Source of the DNA: Ilumatobacteraceae bacterium
Lineage (GTDB): Bacteria > Actinomycetota > Acidimicrobiia > Acidimicrobiales > Ilumatobacteraceae
DNA: 64,000 bases
Assembly (NCBI GenBank): GCA_024643255.1
Contig: JAHENF010000097.1
Coordinates: 109,375 to 173,374 of the forward strand
Reading direction: 5' to 3'
The notes under the pieces are model-generated. The model saw nothing but the letters and a program-made list of their open reading frames with translations, was not told the origin of the DNA and did no database searches. Positions 26,668-35,065 of this stretch are shown here, piece by piece. The first letter of the stretch is position 1. Every line of letters begins with the position of its first letter. A program made the translations under genes and the position numbers.

Positions 26668-27672
26668 CTATCGACGAGCACCCATGAACATGCCCTTGAG
26701 CGCCTCGTAGTGCTCGATCACGTGTCCGGCACCGAGCACGACGGCTTCGAGTGGCACGTTCGACATCTTGACGGGCACCTCGGTCTCACGCTCGATGCGT
26801 TCGGCGAGGCCACGCAGCAGTCCACCACCGCCAACGAGGTACATGCCCCGCACGAGGAAGTCCTGCGACAGCTCCGGCGGCGCCTTCGACAGACACCGGA
26901 TCACCGACGCCACGATCGACGACACGACATCCTCGATCGCGTACCGCACCTCTTCGGGCGTCAGGATCACGGTCTTCGGGAGTCCTGTCATGAGGTCACG
27001 GCCGCGTACTTCGGCCTGGTTCTCGTCCGGGGTGGGATCGGCTGAGCCGATGGCGACCTTGATCTCCTCCGCCGTCCGCTCACCGATGGCGATGCCGTGT
27101 TCGCGCCGCACGTAGTTCTGGATGGCGGCGTCGATGTCGAAGGACCCGACACGGACCGCTTCGAGCGCCACGATGCCGCCGAGGCTGATGACCGCGGTCT
27201 CGCTGGTGCCGCCACCGATGTCGATGACCATGTTCCCCACCGGCTCGTCGATCGGAAGATCGGCGCCGATCGCGGCCGCCATGGGCTGCTCGATCAGGTT
27301 GGCGTCAGCGGCACCCGCACGCCGGGCCGCGTCGGTGACGGCACGTCGTTCGACCTCGGTGATCGCCGACGGGACGCAGATGACGACCTTCGGCCGCGTG
27401 AAGCGGCTCACACCGACGCGTTGGAGCAGGAGCCGGATCATGCGCTCGGTGATCTCGAAGTCGGTGATCGCGCCACCGCGCAGCGGGCGAACCGCCACGA
27501 TGTACCCCGGCGTGCGTCCGATCATCTGCCACGCCTCGCGGCCGGTGGCGAGCACTTCGCCGGTCTGACGATTCAGCGCGATGACCGACGGTTCGTTGAG
27601 GACGATTCCGCGACCCTTCATGTAGACGAGGGTGTTCGCCGTCCCCAGGTCGATCGCAAGGTCACGTGCCAT
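26668..27672 (-). CDS. mreB: Rod shape-determining protein MreB
   Basis: The 334-residue actin-like protein shows DLGTANTLVY near residue 6 (phosphate 1), AVRPLRGGAITDFE, a central VIDIGGGTSETAVIS (phosphate 2) and LVGGGGLLRGLAERI (adenosine). MreB forms membrane-bound filaments that guide wall synthesis along the cell side. MreC and MreD are not adjacent. The ATG at 27672 overlaps the end of a small membrane protein gene; an upstream MMVPM start is possible but would overlap more. Confidence 0.92.
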   Translation of the reverse strand: MARDLAIDLGTANTLVYMKGRGIVLNEPSVIALNRQTGEVLATGREAWQMIGRTPGYIVAVRPLRGGAITDFEITERMIRLLLQRVGVSRFTRPKVVICVPSAITEVERRAVTDAARRAGAADANLIEQPMAAAIGADLPIDEPVGNMVIDIGGGTSETAVISLGGIVALEAVRVGSFDIDAAIQNYVRREHGIAIGERTAEEIKVAIGSADPTPDENQAEVRGRDLMTGLPKTVILTPEEVRYAIEDVVSSIVASVIRCLSKAPPELSQDFLVRGMYLVGGGGLLRGLAERIERETEVPVKMSNVPLEAVVLGAGHVIEHYEALKGMFMGARR

Positions 27673-27877
27673 TGGCACCATCATCGTCGGTCGAGCGTCC
27701 ATCCGATGGTTTCATCCGCTCGGACGTCTGGCGGCGCGCTTCGGGCGACAGGGCATCGATCTGGCGCCGGAACGAGTCGATGTCGTCGGACGGATGGCCA
27801 CGACGTCTGGCGGCGAGGACGAAGAACGCTGCGAGCGCGAGGAGGACGACGATTGCGCCGACGACGACCGGCATCAT
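27662..27877 (-). CDS. Small single-span membrane protein
   Basis: The 71-residue product starts MMPVVVGAIVVLLALAAFFV, one hydrophobic span, then a basic ARRRG stop-transfer and a polar tail with DSFRRQIDALSPEARRQ. The start overlaps the moaE stop (ATGA) and its end overlaps the first codons of mreB by 11 bases, so the three genes form one translational unit. Its position before mreB suggests a membrane anchor or assembly partner, but no family is recognised. Confidence 0.65.
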   Translation of the reverse strand: MMPVVVGAIVVLLALAAFFVLAARRRGHPSDDIDSFRRQIDALSPEARRQTSERMKPSDGRSTDDDGANGT

Positions 27878-28347
27878 TCTCCGACCAGACGGGGGTCACG
27901 CAGGTCGTGCGTCCCCGTTCCCCAGTCGGCCCCGTCTGACCAGACTTCGTGCTTCCAGATCGGAGCCGATTCCTTCAGCGCGTCGATGGCATACCGGGCG
28001 GCGTCGAACGCCTCCGCTCGGTGGGGAGCCGACACGACCGCGATGACCGACGAGTCGCCGACGAACAGTCGACCGGTTCGATGCAGCAACGCGACGCGCC
28101 CGGTGTCGGGCCAGCGACGCCGGAGTTCAGCGCCGATGTCGGAGAAGCGGGCGACCACCTGCTCCTCATAGGCCTCGTAGGTGAGATGTTCGACGCCACT
28201 GCGGCCCTCGGCGTGATCGCGAATCGTGCCGCTGAAGAGCACGACGGCCCCGCACTGCGGGCGCAGCGCCCACTCGTACGCACCGCCGATCGGCAGTTCC
28301 GCCTCGGTCAAGCCGAACCAATCGTCGACATCCGTTGGGGCCTGCAC
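27874..28347 (-). CDS. moaE: Molybdopterin synthase catalytic subunit
   Basis: The 157-residue protein has the MoaE core: GAVVLFSGTIRDHAEGR near residue 37, LTYEAYEEQVVARF near 58, the HRTGRLFVGDSSV segment and the C-terminal KESAPIWKHEVW with the active-site Lys. It joins sulfur from thiocarboxylated MoaD to precursor Z to make molybdopterin. The GTG at 28347 is chosen because TACGAT lies six bases upstream. MoaD and other Mo-cofactor genes are absent from the window. Confidence 0.92.
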   Translation of the reverse strand: MQAPTDVDDWFGLTEAELPIGGAYEWALRPQCGAVVLFSGTIRDHAEGRSGVEHLTYEAYEEQVVARFSDIGAELRRRWPDTGRVALLHRTGRLFVGDSSVIAVVSAPHRAEAFDAARYAIDALKESAPIWKHEVWSDGADWGTGTHDLRDPRLVGE

Positions 28348-28353
28348 GCTGGC

Positions 28354-28359
28354 ATCGTA
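28354..28359 (-). promoter_or_regulatory. TACGAT -10 element of moaE
   Basis: TACGAT on the minus strand is followed by six bases and the GTG at 28347. It drives the moaE, small membrane protein and mreB unit. Confidence 0.5.
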
Positions 28360-28418
28360 ACCATGAGGGGCGTTCCCGCGGCCAACGACCCCCGAACGAG
28401 TTGTACGATCTCGCATTC

Positions 28419-28994
28419 GTGGAACACGGGCCGTTGCCTCCTCACGAACGATCGTGGCGACATCCCTCCGAACTCGGCCCCACCAAGGCCGACGTCGAGG
28501 TCGGTTCGTCGAATCATCTCGCGGCGCTGGCGCTCGGTGCGCTCGCCGTCATCGCCGTCGGCGGACTGGTCGTCGCGATGACACCACGGGCGTCATCGAG
28601 CCCGTTGGCGCTCAGTGCGACCACGGCCCCCGTGGTGCGTTCACTCTCGCCGCAGACCGCGACGACCGACGCACCCGTCCGAATCGCGACCGCCGCGACC
28701 GCCGGTTTGGGTGCACCACGGATTCCGATCGGAGCATTGCTGACGTCGTTCGCAGCGCTGCCCCACGCGATCACTTCGGGACCACAGCTCACGCTCGACG
28801 GCACGGCGATCGCCACCTCGTTGCCCGACGACCACGACATCGTGCTCGTACGGACCGAGGCGGTCACCTACGAACTCCCCTGGGGCGAGGTTCCGCACCT
28901 CGACGTCCCCGACGGATCGGTCGTGTTCGATGCCGCCGGCGACCTGCTCGCCCACGTCGACGACGGGGTGCTCGTCACCCTCGTCGGCGGTTGA
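28419..28994 (+). CDS. Membrane-anchored protein with HERSWRHPSE motif, unknown function
   Basis: The 191-residue product opens VEHGPLPPHERSWRHPSE, then has one membrane span (about 29-52) and an extracytoplasmic domain without Cys or a protease triad. The PPHERxWRHPSE tag resembles N-termini I recall from actinobacterial membrane proteins, some joined to trypsin-like domains; here no protease domain remains. GTG at 28419 is the preferred start (TACGAT lies nine bases upstream); TTG at 28401 is possible. Its last 20 bases overlap the convergent epimerase-like gene. Confidence 0.6.
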   Translation: MEHGPLPPHERSWRHPSELGPTKADVEVGSSNHLAALALGALAVIAVGGLVVAMTPRASSSPLALSATTAPVVRSLSPQTATTDAPVRIATAATAGLGAPRIPIGALLTSFAALPHAITSGPQLTLDGTAIATSLPDDHDIVLVRTEAVTYELPWGEVPHLDVPDGSVVFDAAGDLLAHVDDGVLVTLVGG

Positions 28995-29970
28995 TCCGCC
29001 GACGGATCACGATCCCGACGACGACCGCCACGAGCGCGGCCGCCGCTCCACCAGCGCCGAGCGCGAGCTCCTGGCGACGTTTGGGCGACACGGTCGTCCA
29101 CCACGGCGCCTCGGTGCTCTCGACGTAGGTCTGTTCGTTCGTCACGGTCGGGGTCCAGCCGGCAGCGCGCAAGCGACCGTTCGACACGACCCAGGGTTCG
29201 AGGGTGTACGGCAGCAGACCCGGTGGGATCGGGCCGCGTTGGAACCGCCACCTGAGCCCCGCGACGAACTCGCCGAGGCGTTCGGGCAGAGCGAGTCGGG
29301 GCCGCTCGCCCGACAGCGCCCGCACGCGTTCGCCGGCCACCCAACCATCGGGGGCCACGTTGTAGAGACCGTCGAGACGTTGGGTCACCGCCAGCACGAC
29401 CGCCGCCGCGAGATCGTCGAGATGCAGGTACTGCGACGGCGGGTCGGCCTCAGCGAGCCGACGACCGAACCCCGACACGAGCGCGGTCGCCAATCGGGAG
29501 TCGCCGCCGGCCGCGAGCGACAAGGCCGGCCTGAGCACGCACGTCGCTCGACTCCGATCGGAGAGCCGCCACTGCTCGACGAGCTCTTCGGCTGACGCCA
29601 GCTGCCGGGCGAACACGAACTCGACGTCCGGGCGCAGCGTCGCTTCCTCGGTCAACGGGATCGGATTGTTCGCCCGCGCTCCGTACACCATGGCCGAAGA
29701 CACGAACACCACCTGCGTCGCCCGAAGTCGATCGGCGGTCGCCAGCGTCTCTGCGGCGAACTCGGTGACGCTCTCACGGCGGGCGGCGCGGCGGTCGTGG
29801 TCGCTGCTGCCGAGATCGACCACGACATCGCAGCCGACGACGGATGCGTCGACAGCTTCGCCCGGTGGCTGCACGACGACCTCGATCGCGTCACCTTGTG
29901 CGTGTGCTCGCAGTCGGTCGATCACGCGGCCGCCGAGCGCGCCTGCGGCGCCGGTGAGCACGACGATCAT
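28975..29970 (-). CDS. NAD-dependent epimerase/dehydratase-like protein with C-terminal membrane span
   Basis: The 331-residue protein has the Rossmann motif TGAAGALGGRV near residue 6, VFVSSAMVYGA near residue 90 (Ser and Tyr of the extended SDR group, though the usual YxxxK spacing is loose), and LHLDDLAAAVVLAV. A hydrophobic helix sits at the extreme C-terminus (about 300-322) followed by RRRINRRRG, so it is probably tail-anchored in the membrane. The ATG at 29970 is preceded by TATGGT at seven bases. The substrate is unknown. Confidence 0.78.
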   Translation of the reverse strand: MIVVLTGAAGALGGRVIDRLRAHAQGDAIEVVVQPPGEAVDASVVGCDVVVDLGSSDHDRRAARRESVTEFAAETLATADRLRATQVVFVSSAMVYGARANNPIPLTEEATLRPDVEFVFARQLASAEELVEQWRLSDRSRATCVLRPALSLAAGGDSRLATALVSGFGRRLAEADPPSQYLHLDDLAAAVVLAVTQRLDGLYNVAPDGWVAGERVRALSGERPRLALPERLGEFVAGLRWRFQRGPIPPGLLPYTLEPWVVSNGRLRAAGWTPTVTNEQTYVESTEAPWWTTVSPKRRQELALGAGGAAAALVAVVVGIVIRRRINRRRG

Positions 29971-29977
29971 CGTGCGA

Positions 29978-29983
29978 ACCATA
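29978..29983 (-). promoter_or_regulatory. TATGGT -10 element of the epimerase-like gene
   Basis: On the minus strand TATGGT is followed by seven bases and ATG at 29970. This supports 29970 over the ATG at 29982, which would lie inside the promoter. Confidence 0.4.
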
Positions 29984-30036
29984 CCGATGCAACAGTGCAG
30001 CGGAGCACACGACGAGTCGGGGGCATGCAGAACCCG

Positions 30037-30042
30037 TAGCAT
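30037..30042 (+). promoter_or_regulatory. TAGCAT -10 element of the zincin-like gene
   Basis: TAGCAT is followed by exactly six bases and ATG at 30049. It is back to back with the epimerase promoter. Confidence 0.5.
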
Positions 30043-30048
30043 CGAAGC

Positions 30049-31248
30049 ATGGCCGACGAGCACGACCCCGGCGATTCGATCGATCCCTTCGCGGGGCTGC
30101 CGTTGTTCGGCGACCTGTCCCGCGCGCTGTCCGGACAAGGACCCCTCAACTGGGATGCCGCGCGACAGTTCGCCGTGATCTCGGCCAGCGGTGGCGGCCT
30201 GTTGTCGGGAACCGGCGCCTCGACGCCGGCGAACATCGACCCGACCGTGCGGATCAAGTACGCCGAACTCGCGCAGATCGCGCGGCTCCACGTCGCCGAC
30301 GTGATGCAGCTCGAGGTGCCCACGACCGAGCCGTCGGTGGCCACCGCCGAACAGTGGGCCCAACAGACGCTCGAGGCGTATCGGCCGCTGTTCACCGATC
30401 TCGCCACGTCGCTCGGATCGACCGACGATCTTCCCGCCGATGTGGCCGGTGATCCCATGGCCCAGATGATGGCCGGACTCGGCAAGATGATGGCGCCGGC
30501 GATGATGGGCATGAGTGTCGGTTCGATGGTCGGCAATCTCGCACGACGGGCGTTCGGTGTCTACGACCTCCCGATCCCGCGAGCGACGCCGGCGTTGGTG
30601 CTCCTGCCGTCCAACATCGACAACTTCGCGGCGGAATGGTCGATCGAGCTCGACGAGATGCGGCTCTGGGTGCTCGCCCACGAGCTGGCCGGCCTGACCC
30701 TCTTCTCGGTCGCCCACATCGCCGACCATCTGCGTTCACTGGTCCAGCGTCACGTCGGGGCGTTCCGTCCCGATCCGTCGGCGATCACGGAGAAGCTCAC
30801 GTCGCTCGAGATGGACCAGAGCGACCCGATGGCCGCGATGCAGCAGGCGTTCGGCGACCCGGAGGTGCTGCTCGGAGCGGTCCGCTCGCCCGAGCAGAAG
30901 GCACTCGAGCCCGAGCTCGACGCTGCCGTCGCCGTCACGATCGGAGCGATCGACTGGGTCGTCGACGCCGTCTCGGTTCGAATCATCGGTGGCAATGCCC
31001 TGCAGATCGCCGAGGCCGTGCGTCGCCGGCGCGCCGACACCGCACCGGACGACATCTTCGTCGAACGCCTCCTCGGCATCCGCCTCGGCGCCGAGCAGAC
31101 CGCCCGCGGCAAGGCCTTCGTGCAGGGTGTCGTCGATCGAGCCGGCGAGAACGGGCTCGAACCGTTCTTCAACGATCCTGCCGCCGTGCCGACGCCGAAC
31201 GAGGTCGAGGCGCCTGGCCTCTGGCTCGCCCGCGTGACCGGCGACTGA
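30049..31248 (+). CDS. Zincin-like (DUF2342) protein with altered metal motif
   Basis: The 399-residue protein resembles the DUF2342 / coenzyme F420-linked hydrolase-like family: an N-terminal LNWDAARQFA region, a Met-rich MAQMMAGLGKMMAPAMMGM stretch near residue 144, and a helix RLWVLAHELAGLTLFSVAHI where the zincin HExxH should be. Here residues 211-215 read HELAG, so the second His is Gly (codon GGC). A later His (SVAHIADH) might compensate. The protein may have lost zinc binding and serve as a scaffold. Its last 80 bases overlap the end of the convergent MFS gene. Confidence 0.75.
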   Translation: MADEHDPGDSIDPFAGLPLFGDLSRALSGQGPLNWDAARQFAVISASGGGLLSGTGASTPANIDPTVRIKYAELAQIARLHVADVMQLEVPTTEPSVATAEQWAQQTLEAYRPLFTDLATSLGSTDDLPADVAGDPMAQMMAGLGKMMAPAMMGMSVGSMVGNLARRAFGVYDLPIPRATPALVLLPSNIDNFAAEWSIELDEMRLWVLAHELAGLTLFSVAHIADHLRSLVQRHVGAFRPDPSAITEKLTSLEMDQSDPMAAMQQAFGDPEVLLGAVRSPEQKALEPELDAAVAVTIGAIDWVVDAVSVRIIGGNALQIAEAVRRRRADTAPDDIFVERLLGIRLGAEQTARGKAFVQGVVDRAGENGLEPFFNDPAAVPTPNEVEAPGLWLARVTGD

Positions 31249-32422
31249 GGCCGCCACTTTTCCGACGCCCCCAGAGGTAGACGCTCGCTCCGGCTGCGGC
31301 GATCCCCACCACGAGGAACCCGACCGAACCCGGAACCTGGATCGCGACCGCGATGAACGCCCCGAGCGCCCACGCGAGTTGAAACCGCGTCTCGAAGACC
31401 GCGAACGCTCGACCCCGGTTGGCTCCGGGAGCATCACGCTGGACGATGCTCTCGAAGCTCAGTCGTCCGAGTGATGCCATGAGGTTCAACACCCCGGCGA
31501 GCACGACGGCACCGAGCGGCCCCCCGAGCGCGGCGACGGCGAGCCCGGCCGCGGCGCACACCAGCAGGGCGACGCTGAGCATCGTCTCCTCGCGGATCCG
31601 GGTGCGCACCGTGGATGCCACGGCGTTGCCGACCATCGCGGCCAGCGCCGACACGCCGACGACGGCCGCGAACCAGAGCGTTCCCTGATCCTGGGCGCGC
31701 AGCCAGAACGCGAGATGGAAGAACGTGAAGCCGACCATCGCGCGCAGCACCGTCATCGCCACTGCCCCCAGCTCGATGTTCGACGTGTGCAGCTCGCGTG
31801 TCTCCTCTGCGTCGGCAACGTCGGCCGCGACCACATCGGGAGGCAGACGCGTCGCCGCGACGAACGACGCGCCGAACAGCAGAGCGCCGTAGACGAGCGT
31901 CGCCGGCGCTCCGATCGTCTTGAGCAGCAGTGCCGCCGGGATGACCGCGAGGACACCCGTCAAACCGGCGATCAACCCGAGTTTGGAGTTCGCCTCGACG
32001 AGTTCCGTCTCCGAACGAACCGTCGAGGGCACGATTGCCGACTTCGACACCGTGTAGGTCTTCTGGAGCACGAGCGAGCCGAACACGAGTGGGAACAGCG
32101 CCAGCGCGTCGAGGTACCGGGCCATCAGCAGCGTCAAGACCACCCGGGCCACGGCGACGAGCTGGATGACGAATCGACGCCCACCGGCGACCCGATCGAT
32201 CATCGGGCCGATCAGCGGTGCCACGATCAGGAACGGGGCGAAACCGAGCACGAGGAACAGCAGCACCCGCGATCGCGCAGCGTCGAGATCGATGTCGAAG
32301 AAGAGCGAATCGGCGAGCGCCACCACCATGGCGGCGTCGCCGCCCATCATCAACGCGTGCGTGATCGCCAACCGACGGAACTTGGACGCGGGTCTGCGCC
32401 GAGGACGGCTCGCCGGTTCCAC
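31169..32422 (-). CDS. MFS transporter (MFS_3-like)
   Basis: The 417-residue protein has about eleven hydrophobic segments, with the cytoplasmic loop APLIGPMIDRVAGGRR near residue 70. The last 30 residues are an Arg-rich tail (RRSRGRARGQAPR) that is read from the strand opposite the 3' end of the zincin-like gene, so the tail may be a by-product of stop-codon drift. The GTG start follows TAGTAT by seven bases. Substrate unknown. Confidence 0.8.
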   Translation of the reverse strand: MEPASRPRRRPASKFRRLAITHALMMGGDAAMVVALADSLFFDIDLDAARSRVLLFLVLGFAPFLIVAPLIGPMIDRVAGGRRFVIQLVAVARVVLTLLMARYLDALALFPLVFGSLVLQKTYTVSKSAIVPSTVRSETELVEANSKLGLIAGLTGVLAVIPAALLLKTIGAPATLVYGALLFGASFVAATRLPPDVVAADVADAEETRELHTSNIELGAVAMTVLRAMVGFTFFHLAFWLRAQDQGTLWFAAVVGVSALAAMVGNAVASTVRTRIREETMLSVALLVCAAAGLAVAALGGPLGAVVLAGVLNLMASLGRLSFESIVQRDAPGANRGRAFAVFETRFQLAWALGAFIAVAIQVPGSVGFLVVGIAAAGASVYLWGRRKSGGLSRRSRGRARGQAPRPRSASARRQDR

Positions 32423-32429
32423 CGCCGCG

Positions 32430-32435
32430 ATACTA
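32430..32435 (-). promoter_or_regulatory. TAGTAT -10 element of the MFS gene
   Basis: TAGTAT on the minus strand is followed by seven bases and the GTG at 32422. It falls in the short gap after regX3. Confidence 0.45.
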
Positions 32436-32441
32436 CGCCGG

Positions 32442-33146
32442 TCAGGAACGTTCGTACTTGTACCCCAGCCCGCGGATCGTCACGATCCGAGTCGGCGCTG
32501 CCGGATCCGGTTCGATCTTCGAGCGAAGCCGTTTCACGTGGACGTCGAGCGTCTTGGTGTCGCCGACGTAGTCGTTGCCCCAGACCCGGTCGATCAGGGT
32601 TTCGCGCGGCAGGACGCGCCCAGCGTTGGCGAGGAGGAGATGGAGCAGCTCGAACTCCTTGAGCGGAAGACCGACCTCGACACCACCGACTTCGACGCGG
32701 TGCTCCTCGGAATCGAGGCGAACGTCGCCGACCTCGATCATCCCGGGTGTGAGCACGACGCTGCCATTGGCGGCCGCGGTCTCGGATCGCCGCAGGACCG
32801 CTCGCATCCGCGCCACGAGCTCGCGCAGCCGGTACGGCTTGGTGACGTAGTCGTCGGCGCCAACCTCGAGGCCCACGACGGTGTCGATCTCGGCACCCTT
32901 GGCGGTGACCATGATGATCGGCACCTGCGTGCGCTTGCGGAGCTGACGACACACGTCGATGCCGCTGATCTTGGGCAACATCACGTCGAGCAACACGATG
33001 TCGGGGCCGACTTCGTCGAACTTCTCGAGCGCTTCGGCCCCGTCGACCGCCACGACGACCTCGAAACCCTCACGTCGCAAGCCGATCGTCAGGGCCTCGA
33101 CGAAGCTGGCCTCGTCCTCGACGACGAGCACCACGCCCTCACTCAT
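32442..33146 (-). CDS. regX3: Response regulator RegX3 (PhoB/OmpR family)
   Basis: The 234-residue protein has a receiver domain (about 1-120, with VVEDEASFVEAL, phospho-Asp in VLLDVMLP near residue 52, and Lys in YVTKPYRLREL) and an OmpR-type winged-helix domain (about 135-234, TLDVHVKRLRSKIE and GLGYKYE). RegX3 activates phosphate-starvation genes when phosphorylated by SenX3. Its ATG overlaps the senX3 stop. It is the last gene of the pst-pho operon. Its DNA target is probably the PHO box found upstream of pstS. Confidence 0.93.
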   Translation of the reverse strand: MSEGVVLVVEDEASFVEALTIGLRREGFEVVVAVDGAEALEKFDEVGPDIVLLDVMLPKISGIDVCRQLRKRTQVPIIMVTAKGAEIDTVVGLEVGADDYVTKPYRLRELVARMRAVLRRSETAAANGSVVLTPGMIEVGDVRLDSEEHRVEVGGVEVGLPLKEFELLHLLLANAGRVLPRETLIDRVWGNDYVGDTKTLDVHVKRLRSKIEPDPAAPTRIVTIRGLGYKYERS

Positions 33147-34339
33147 GTGCCACCTCGCGCATCTCGGGACTCCTCCTCGTGGACGATCTGTGGCTCGTCG
33201 GCATCCGTGACCTCCGGTTCGCCGGCCGGCTCCACTCGAATCACCCGTTCGGCCGGGAGCCGCAGCACGAACGTCGATCCCTCGCCTTCCTGGGAGGAGA
33301 CGAGGACTTCGCCGCCGTGGTTCGTCGCGACGTGTCGGACGATGGAGAGCCCGAGTCCCGTCCCGCCGGTGTCGCGGCTGCGGGCCTTGTCGACCCGATA
33401 GAACCGCTCGAAGACCCGGTCGAGGTCGCGACTCGGGATTCCGACACCCTGATCGGCGACCATCACCTCGACGGCGCTGTCGTCGACACGGGTTCGCACC
33501 TGCACGAGCCCTCCGATTCGGCTGTATTTCACCGCGTTCTCGACGAGGTTGCCCACCGCCGACTCCAGCTGTCGTTCGTCGCCACGGATCCACACGTTCT
33601 CGAGGGTGTCCAGGCCGGAGATGACGATGCCGCGTCCACCGTCGGCGGACTTGCCACGCGCGATCGCGGCCTGCACGACCGCCGTCAGATTCACCACGCT
33701 GTCGCCGGATCGGGTCGACTCGATCTGCGACAGCTTGAGCAGATCGTCGATCGTGCGAACCGCGCGGTGTGCCTCTTCGACCAGATGATCGGCGAGTCGC
33801 CGGACCACCTCCGGATCGGTCTCGTCGTGGAGCGCTTCGGCGAGCACCGCGACGGCGCCCACCGGAGTCTTCAGCTCGTGGGAGATGTTCGTCACGAAAT
33901 CGGTGCGCATGGCGTCGGTGCGCACCCGCGCGCTGATGTCCTGGATCGTCACGACAGCGCCACCGCCGGGCACGGGATCGGCGCTGATGGCGAGCCACGT
34001 CTTCGGCGGGCCCTGCAATTCCACGACACGCGCGGTGCTCCGGCCGGTCTCGGCCTCGGTCATGATCGACAGGATGTGATCGTCGACGAGCACGCCGATG
34101 TGCGTGCCGGAGAATGCCCGAGCCGCCGCGTTGCGATACACGACATCGCCGGTCGATCTCGCCACGACGACGCCGATCTCGAGCTGATCGACAGCGCTCG
34201 TCAGCAGCGCGGGGACTTCACCATCGTCTGCGGGCTCGGGCACCTCGATCGGGCCGGCGCTCGAGCGAGTCCTCCAGTGCGCAACGGCGAATCCGACCAC
34301 GAGCCCGGCGACCAGCGCGATCGCGACACCGATGTTCAT
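33143..34339 (-). CDS. senX3: Sensor histidine kinase SenX3
   Basis: The 398-residue protein has one N-terminal span (about 4-20), a PAS-like region (about 48-145), the H-box NISHELKTPVGAVAV near residue 155 and an ATPase domain with N-box LVENAVKYS, G1 DQGVGIP, and G2 TGGTGLGLSIV near 335. It senses phosphate status through the Pst transporter and PhoU, then phosphorylates RegX3. The very short periplasmic part is typical: signal comes through PhoU rather than a direct sensor domain. PhoU ends four bases upstream. Confidence 0.93.
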   Translation of the reverse strand: MNIGVAIALVAGLVVGFAVAHWRTRSSAGPIEVPEPADDGEVPALLTSAVDQLEIGVVVARSTGDVVYRNAAARAFSGTHIGVLVDDHILSIMTEAETGRSTARVVELQGPPKTWLAISADPVPGGGAVVTIQDISARVRTDAMRTDFVTNISHELKTPVGAVAVLAEALHDETDPEVVRRLADHLVEEAHRAVRTIDDLLKLSQIESTRSGDSVVNLTAVVQAAIARGKSADGGRGIVISGLDTLENVWIRGDERQLESAVGNLVENAVKYSRIGGLVQVRTRVDDSAVEVMVADQGVGIPSRDLDRVFERFYRVDKARSRDTGGTGLGLSIVRHVATNHGGEVLVSSQEGEGSTFVLRLPAERVIRVEPAGEPEVTDADEPQIVHEEESRDARGGT

Positions 34340-34342
34340 CGC

Positions 34343-35065
34343 TCAGGTGTCGCCGGGATCGGTGACCGCGACCACACGGGGCGGATCGTTGTCGCTCTCC
34401 GCATACGGACGGTCGGGAAGCCACCCGTTGATGATGTAGCGCGTGCGGTCGCCGACGTTGACCGCATGGTCGCCGATGCGCTCGTAGAAACGCGCGACGA
34501 CGGCGAGTTGCACCGCCACCTGGAGGTCGATGTGGCCCGCGGCGTGGCTCTCGAAGATCACCTGGATGAGCTGGCGGTGCAGATCATCGAGGTAGGCGTC
34601 CATGTCGTGGAGCGCTGCTGCACGGACGCCGTCGAGGTTGAGATACGCCTCGGTGGCCTCCTTGAACAGCACCTGTGCCTGATCGCCGATCTTCTGGAGT
34701 ACGCCGCGCAGGTGCGGGTCGAGATCGTGACCGTAGATCCGGCGCGCCGCCTTGCAGATGTTGACGCACAGGTCGGCCGACCGCTCGACGTCGGCGATGA
34801 TCTTGATCGCCGAGATCACCGAGCGCAGATCGATCGCCACCGGCGCCTGCAGTGCGATCACCCTGAAACACCGCTCCTCCAGCTCGAGGGCTCGGGTGTC
34901 GTACTCGTCGTCGCCGAGGATCATGTACTCGGCCCCTTCGAGATCCATGGTGAGGAGGATCTCGGTGGCCCGCGGCACGAGTTCGGTCACGCCGGCGGAC
35001 ATGAGGGCGATGCCCGACTGGATCTCGGCGAGTTGCTGATGGAACTCGGAACGCAAGTCGTTCAT
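34343..35065 (-). CDS. phoU: Phosphate signalling protein PhoU
   Basis: The 240-residue all-helical protein starts RSEFHQQLAEIQSGIALM and carries the two PhoU repeats, each with a metal-binding E-x-x-D-type motif (DVERSADLCVNICKAA near residue 88; ERIGDHAVNVGD near 198). It links PstB to the histidine kinase and holds the system off when phosphate is plentiful. Its ATG shares one base with the pstB stop (TGATG). Confidence 0.94.
   Translation of the reverse strand: MNDLRSEFHQQLAEIQSGIALMSAGVTELVPRATEILLTMDLEGAEYMILGDDEYDTRALELEERCFRVIALQAPVAIDLRSVISAIKIIADVERSADLCVNICKAARRIYGHDLDPHLRGVLQKIGDQAQVLFKEATEAYLNLDGVRAAALHDMDAYLDDLHRQLIQVIFESHAAGHIDLQVAVQLAVVARFYERIGDHAVNVGDRTRYIINGWLPDRPYAESDNDPPRVVAVTDPGDT

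Noticed and set aside
28335..28418. Longer N-terminus for the HERSWRHPSE-motif protein
   Set aside because: The extra codons overlap the moaE promoter and start, and the motif-proximal GTG fits the leaderless pattern better.
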